A DNA stretch of 23,674 nt. Source: CAYYJM01 sp964471755. GTDB lineage: Bacteria; Planctomycetota; Planctomycetia; Gemmatales; Gemmataceae. How positions within the stretch are numbered: position 1 is the first letter of the stretch; each line of letters begins with the position of its first letter. Shown one piece after another: positions 21,313-23,674 of this stretch. The notes beneath the pieces were generated by a model. That model was not told the DNA's origin, did not search any database, and saw only the letters and a list, made by a program, of their open reading frames with translations. The stretch spans positions 1-23,674 of the forward strand of contig CAYYJM010000074.1 of the NCBI GenBank assembly GCA_964471755.1. Direction: 5' to 3'. Both the position numbers and the translations under genes were made by a program.

Positions 21313-22956
21313 ATGAGCCGGTATTCCTGGGCCCGTCCGGGCGACGTCAACGCGTTCTTTGGGCTGATGCTCGATAACGTCGCCGTGATGATCACGCTGG
21401 TCACGTTGATCACGGCGGGCGGCTTCTCGGCGGAATTCGTCCTGACCCGGATGATTCCGGGCACCGCCCTGGGCGTCCTCATTGGCGATCTCGTTTACAC
21501 CGGGATGGCCTTTCGACTGGCCCGACGCACGGGCCGATCCGACGTCTGTGCCATGCCGCTGGGGCTCGACACCCCTAGCACATTCGGCGTCGCCTTCCTG
21601 GTGTTACTGCCGACTCTGGGAGAAGCGACAAAAAGATTCGACAACGCGGAGACGGCCCAGCTCTTCGCCTGGCACGTCGGGATGCTGGTGCTGATCCTCT
21701 CGGGCGTTTTCAAGATTCTGTTCGCACCGCTGGGGAATCTGCTACGTCGGGTCGTGCCCCGCGCTGGCCTGCTCGGTTCGCTGGCTGGCATCGCCCTGGC
21801 ACTGATCGCGTTCCTGCCGCTGGTCGTCGATGGGATTGCCGGCATCCCCCTGGTCGGCCTCGGCGCTCTCATCATTATACTCGTCACGCTCGTCGCCCAT
21901 CGCGAGTTGCCGTACAAGATTCCGGGCGCGCTGGCCGCCGTTCTCTTCGGCGTCGTTCTGTTCCAGCTCTTCTACTGGCTCGGGCAGGGCCTCGAATTAT
22001 CCTTCGTCAAACCGATGGACAAACTTCAGTCCCTGGCGATCTGGGATCCAACCTCGCTCGGTTCCTTCTACGCGGCATCCGGCGAGTGGTGGGGCCTGGT
22101 CTGGACGGAGGCCCTGCAGAAGCTGCCGGTCGCGCTGCCCTTCGCGATTGCGACGATCGTCGGCGGCATCGACTGCACCGAGAGTGCGGCCGCTGCGGGA
22201 GACGAGTACAACACCAGCCACATTCTCTGGACGGAGGGCGTCGCGTCGCTGGCGGCCGGTCTGCTCGGTGGCGTTCTCCAGACGACGCCGTACATCGGCC
22301 ATCCGGCCTACAAGAAGATGGGCGGTCGAGCGGCCTACACGCTGGCGACGGCTCTGTTCATCGGCCTGGTCGGCACGCTCGGTCTGTTCCCGGCCCTGTA
22401 CGCGATCCTGCCGAAGGCGGCGATGTTCACGATCCTGGTCTTCGTCGGTCTGGAGATCACGGCCCAGTCGTTCGAGGCGACGCCACGGAAGCACTATCCG
22501 GCCCTGGCCCTGGCCATGCTGCCGGCCCTGGCGTACCTGGCCGTGCTGATTCTGAAGCAGATGAACCCGCCGACCTGGCTGCCGGCGCGACCGGAGGCTC
22601 AGGAGTCGCTGATCACGCTGCGCTGCCTGGCGAACGGCTTCATCATCACGAGCCTGCTCTGGGCGGCGGCCCTGGCCATGATCCTCGATGGCCGACTGCG
22701 GACGGCGGCGATCTACTTCGCCATCGCTGGCGTCTTCTGTTTCTTCGGCATCATTCACTCGCCGCTGTTCGACGAACAGATCGCCCTGCCCTGGCGGGTC
22801 CTGGCTCAGCTGCCGACCGAGCTACAGACGGCGATCCAGTACCAGACGCCGTACCACTGGACGGGAGCGTACGCGATCGTCGTGCTGGTTCTGCTCGGTC
22901 TGGAGTGGTGGTCGCCCGGCGAGCGGCGCACCGTAAGGTCGCCGGAACCTGCTTGA
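21313..22956 (+). CDS. Xanthine/uracil permease-type (NCS2/AzgA-like) membrane transporter
   Basis: The 547-residue integral membrane protein has a dozen or more hydrophobic segments spread over its length and short loops, as in nucleobase/ascorbate (NCS2) transporters. Blocks supporting this are MLDNVAVMITLVTLIT near the N-terminus, AMPLGLDTPSTFGV (about 78-91), VGGIDCTESAAAAGDEYNT (about 280-298) at the place of the family's substrate-site segment, and GGVLQTTPYIGHPAYKKMG. The first and last helices frame a C-terminal extension with four more helices. The ATG at 21313 has GAGGG 7 nt upstream. Substrate not determined; purine or pyrimidine uptake is a family-level guess, and a distinct subfamily is possible because the NCS2 signature is only partly matched. 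Confidence 0.85.
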   Translation: MSRYSWARPGDVNAFFGLMLDNVAVMITLVTLITAGGFSAEFVLTRMIPGTALGVLIGDLVYTGMAFRLARRTGRSDVCAMPLGLDTPSTFGVAFLVLLPTLGEATKRFDNAETAQLFAWHVGMLVLILSGVFKILFAPLGNLLRRVVPRAGLLGSLAGIALALIAFLPLVVDGIAGIPLVGLGALIIILVTLVAHRELPYKIPGALAAVLFGVVLFQLFYWLGQGLELSFVKPMDKLQSLAIWDPTSLGSFYAASGEWWGLVWTEALQKLPVALPFAIATIVGGIDCTESAAAAGDEYNTSHILWTEGVASLAAGLLGGVLQTTPYIGHPAYKKMGGRAAYTLATALFIGLVGTLGLFPALYAILPKAAMFTILVFVGLEITAQSFEATPRKHYPALALAMLPALAYLAVLILKQMNPPTWLPARPEAQESLITLRCLANGFIITSLLWAAALAMILDGRLRTAAIYFAIAGVFCFFGIIHSPLFDEQIALPWRVLAQLPTELQTAIQYQTPYHWTGAYAIVVLVLLGLEWWSPGERRTVRSPEPA

Positions 22957-22981
22957 CACATGCATGGCATCGGTTTAGCCT
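22953..22981 (+). promoter_or_regulatory. Putative promoter of the DUF1501 gene
   Basis: An exact TTGACA (22953-22958), a 17-bp spacer and a weak -10 TAGCCT (22976-22981). The -35 overlaps the permease stop codon. The expected leader is about 78 nt. It contrasts with the absence of any -10 better than three of six. Confidence 0.35.
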
Positions 22982-23065
22982 TGAGAAGATGAACACCCCG
23001 CGCGCGACCCTCGCTCCCCGGCTGTCGCGCCATCTGGCCTTCCCCCCGGGACGAGGGTCCTACCG

Positions 23066-23674
23066 ATGCTGACACTCTTCGGACCGAAAGCCCGCTACTG
23101 TGACGGCATTTCTCGCCGGAGTTTCCTCCAGGTCGGGGCCCTCACCTTCGGGGCTTCCTGCCTGACGCTGACCGATCTGCTCCGGGCCGAGGCACGCGGT
23201 CAGAGCAACTCGCGGCACAAGGCGGTCATCAACGTCTTCCTTGGTGGTGGGCCGCCACACCAGGACATGTGGGACCTCAAAATGGACGCGCCAGCGGAGG
23301 TCCGCGGCGAGTTCAAGCCGATCCATACCAACGTCCCCGGCATCGATATCTGCGAGGTCTTCCCGCAGATGGCTGCCCGCATGGATAAGTGCGTGGTGAT
23401 CCGCTCCGTCGTCGGGGCGAGCGGCGGACACGACGCGGTCCAGTGCCTGACCGGCTGGCCGAATCGCTCGATGCAGGCGATGGGCGGTCGGCCGAGCATC
23501 GGCTCCATCGTCGCTCGTCTGCAAGGGCCGACCGATCCGGCCGTGCCGCCGTTCGTTGGCCTGACCGCGCCGACTGGCCATCGACCGTGGAGCGACGCCG
23601 GTCAGGCTGGCTTCCTTGGCCCGACCTTCGACGCCTTCCGGCCGGACGGCCCCGGCATGGCCAACCTCAAACTC
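23066..23674 (+). CDS. DUF1501 protein with Tat signal, cut by window end (203 residues seen)
   Basis: Large planctomycete DUF1501 proteins are exported folded by the Tat system; they belong to the alkaline-phosphatase-like fold and are often encoded beside DUF1549/DUF1553 cytochrome proteins. Here the twin-arginine motif SRRSFLQVG is at 16-24, followed by a hydrophobic stretch to about 36. Family blocks FLGGGPPHQDMWD (58-70), AAEVRGEFKPI-like APAEVRGEFKPI (75-86), RSVVGASGGHDAVQCLTG (113-130) and PPFVGL (161-166) are clear. The frame is open to base 23674 without a stop; a full protein would be about 430-480 residues. GAGGG lies 9 nt before the ATG. Biological role unknown for the family. 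Confidence 0.93.
   Translation, partial: MLTLFGPKARYCDGISRRSFLQVGALTFGASCLTLTDLLRAEARGQSNSRHKAVINVFLGGGPPHQDMWDLKMDAPAEVRGEFKPIHTNVPGIDICEVFPQMAARMDKCVVIRSVVGASGGHDAVQCLTGWPNRSMQAMGGRPSIGSIVARLQGPTDPAVPPFVGLTAPTGHRPWSDAGQAGFLGPTFDAFRPDGPGMANLKL

Noticed and set aside
1..23674. tRNA, rRNA, phage or transposase genes
   Set aside because: None recognised on either strand; no integrase, transposase or attachment-site pattern beyond the REP-like elements.

Overview
The window looks like a chromosomal segment of a Planctomycetota bacterium, most likely from the Gemmatales side. The evidence is high GC by eye and a set of families typical of that phylum: a DUF1501 Tat-secreted protein, a secreted sulfatase, a zinc-ribbon/TM/trypsin protein, small Cys-rich exported proteins, and palindromic repeats built on CCGCCGGC-TT-GCCGGCGG. 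The genus is inference.

Left part (1-9499, all minus strand) is one heavy-metal efflux and handling operon. Read 5'->3' it runs: a small exported Cys-rich protein, a lipoprotein with a YHS/TRASH-like Cys tail, a secreted protein with two CxxCH haem motifs, a periplasmic adaptor made of two adaptor modules fused in tandem, a CzcA/CusA-family RND pump, and the first 383 residues of a P1B-type metal ATPase that runs off the window. Spacing is tight: 12 bp, 7 bp, a repeat-filled 81-bp gap, then a 14-bp overlap. A promoter whose -35 overlaps the stop of the upstream gene would start transcription about at the first ATG. No outer-membrane channel and no metal-responsive regulator is visible. Together the genes would move metal from cytoplasm to periplasm (ATPase) and onward (RND plus adaptor), with small Cys/His-rich proteins binding metal outside the inner membrane.

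Middle part (9496-17704): a lipid-activating fusion (PlsC acyltransferase, acyl carrier protein, AMP-forming acyl synthetase); a small secreted lipocalin-like protein; a divergent intergenic region with a tandem palindromic repeat array; a membrane-anchored zinc-ribbon serine protease; a YjjJ/HipH-type HipA kinase with its own helix-turn-helix, a near-consensus promoter and flanking direct repeats; and a lipoprotein.

Right part (17705-23674): a 31-bp perfect hairpin of heptamer repeats, a formylglycine sulfatase, a convergent FabF-type ketosynthase, a divergent NCS2-type permease, and the start of a DUF1501 protein that runs off the right end.

Several putative sigma70-type promoters were found by eye, and most have 17-18 bp spacers. 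Coordinates and motifs were read directly. Family names come from motif recognition without a database search.
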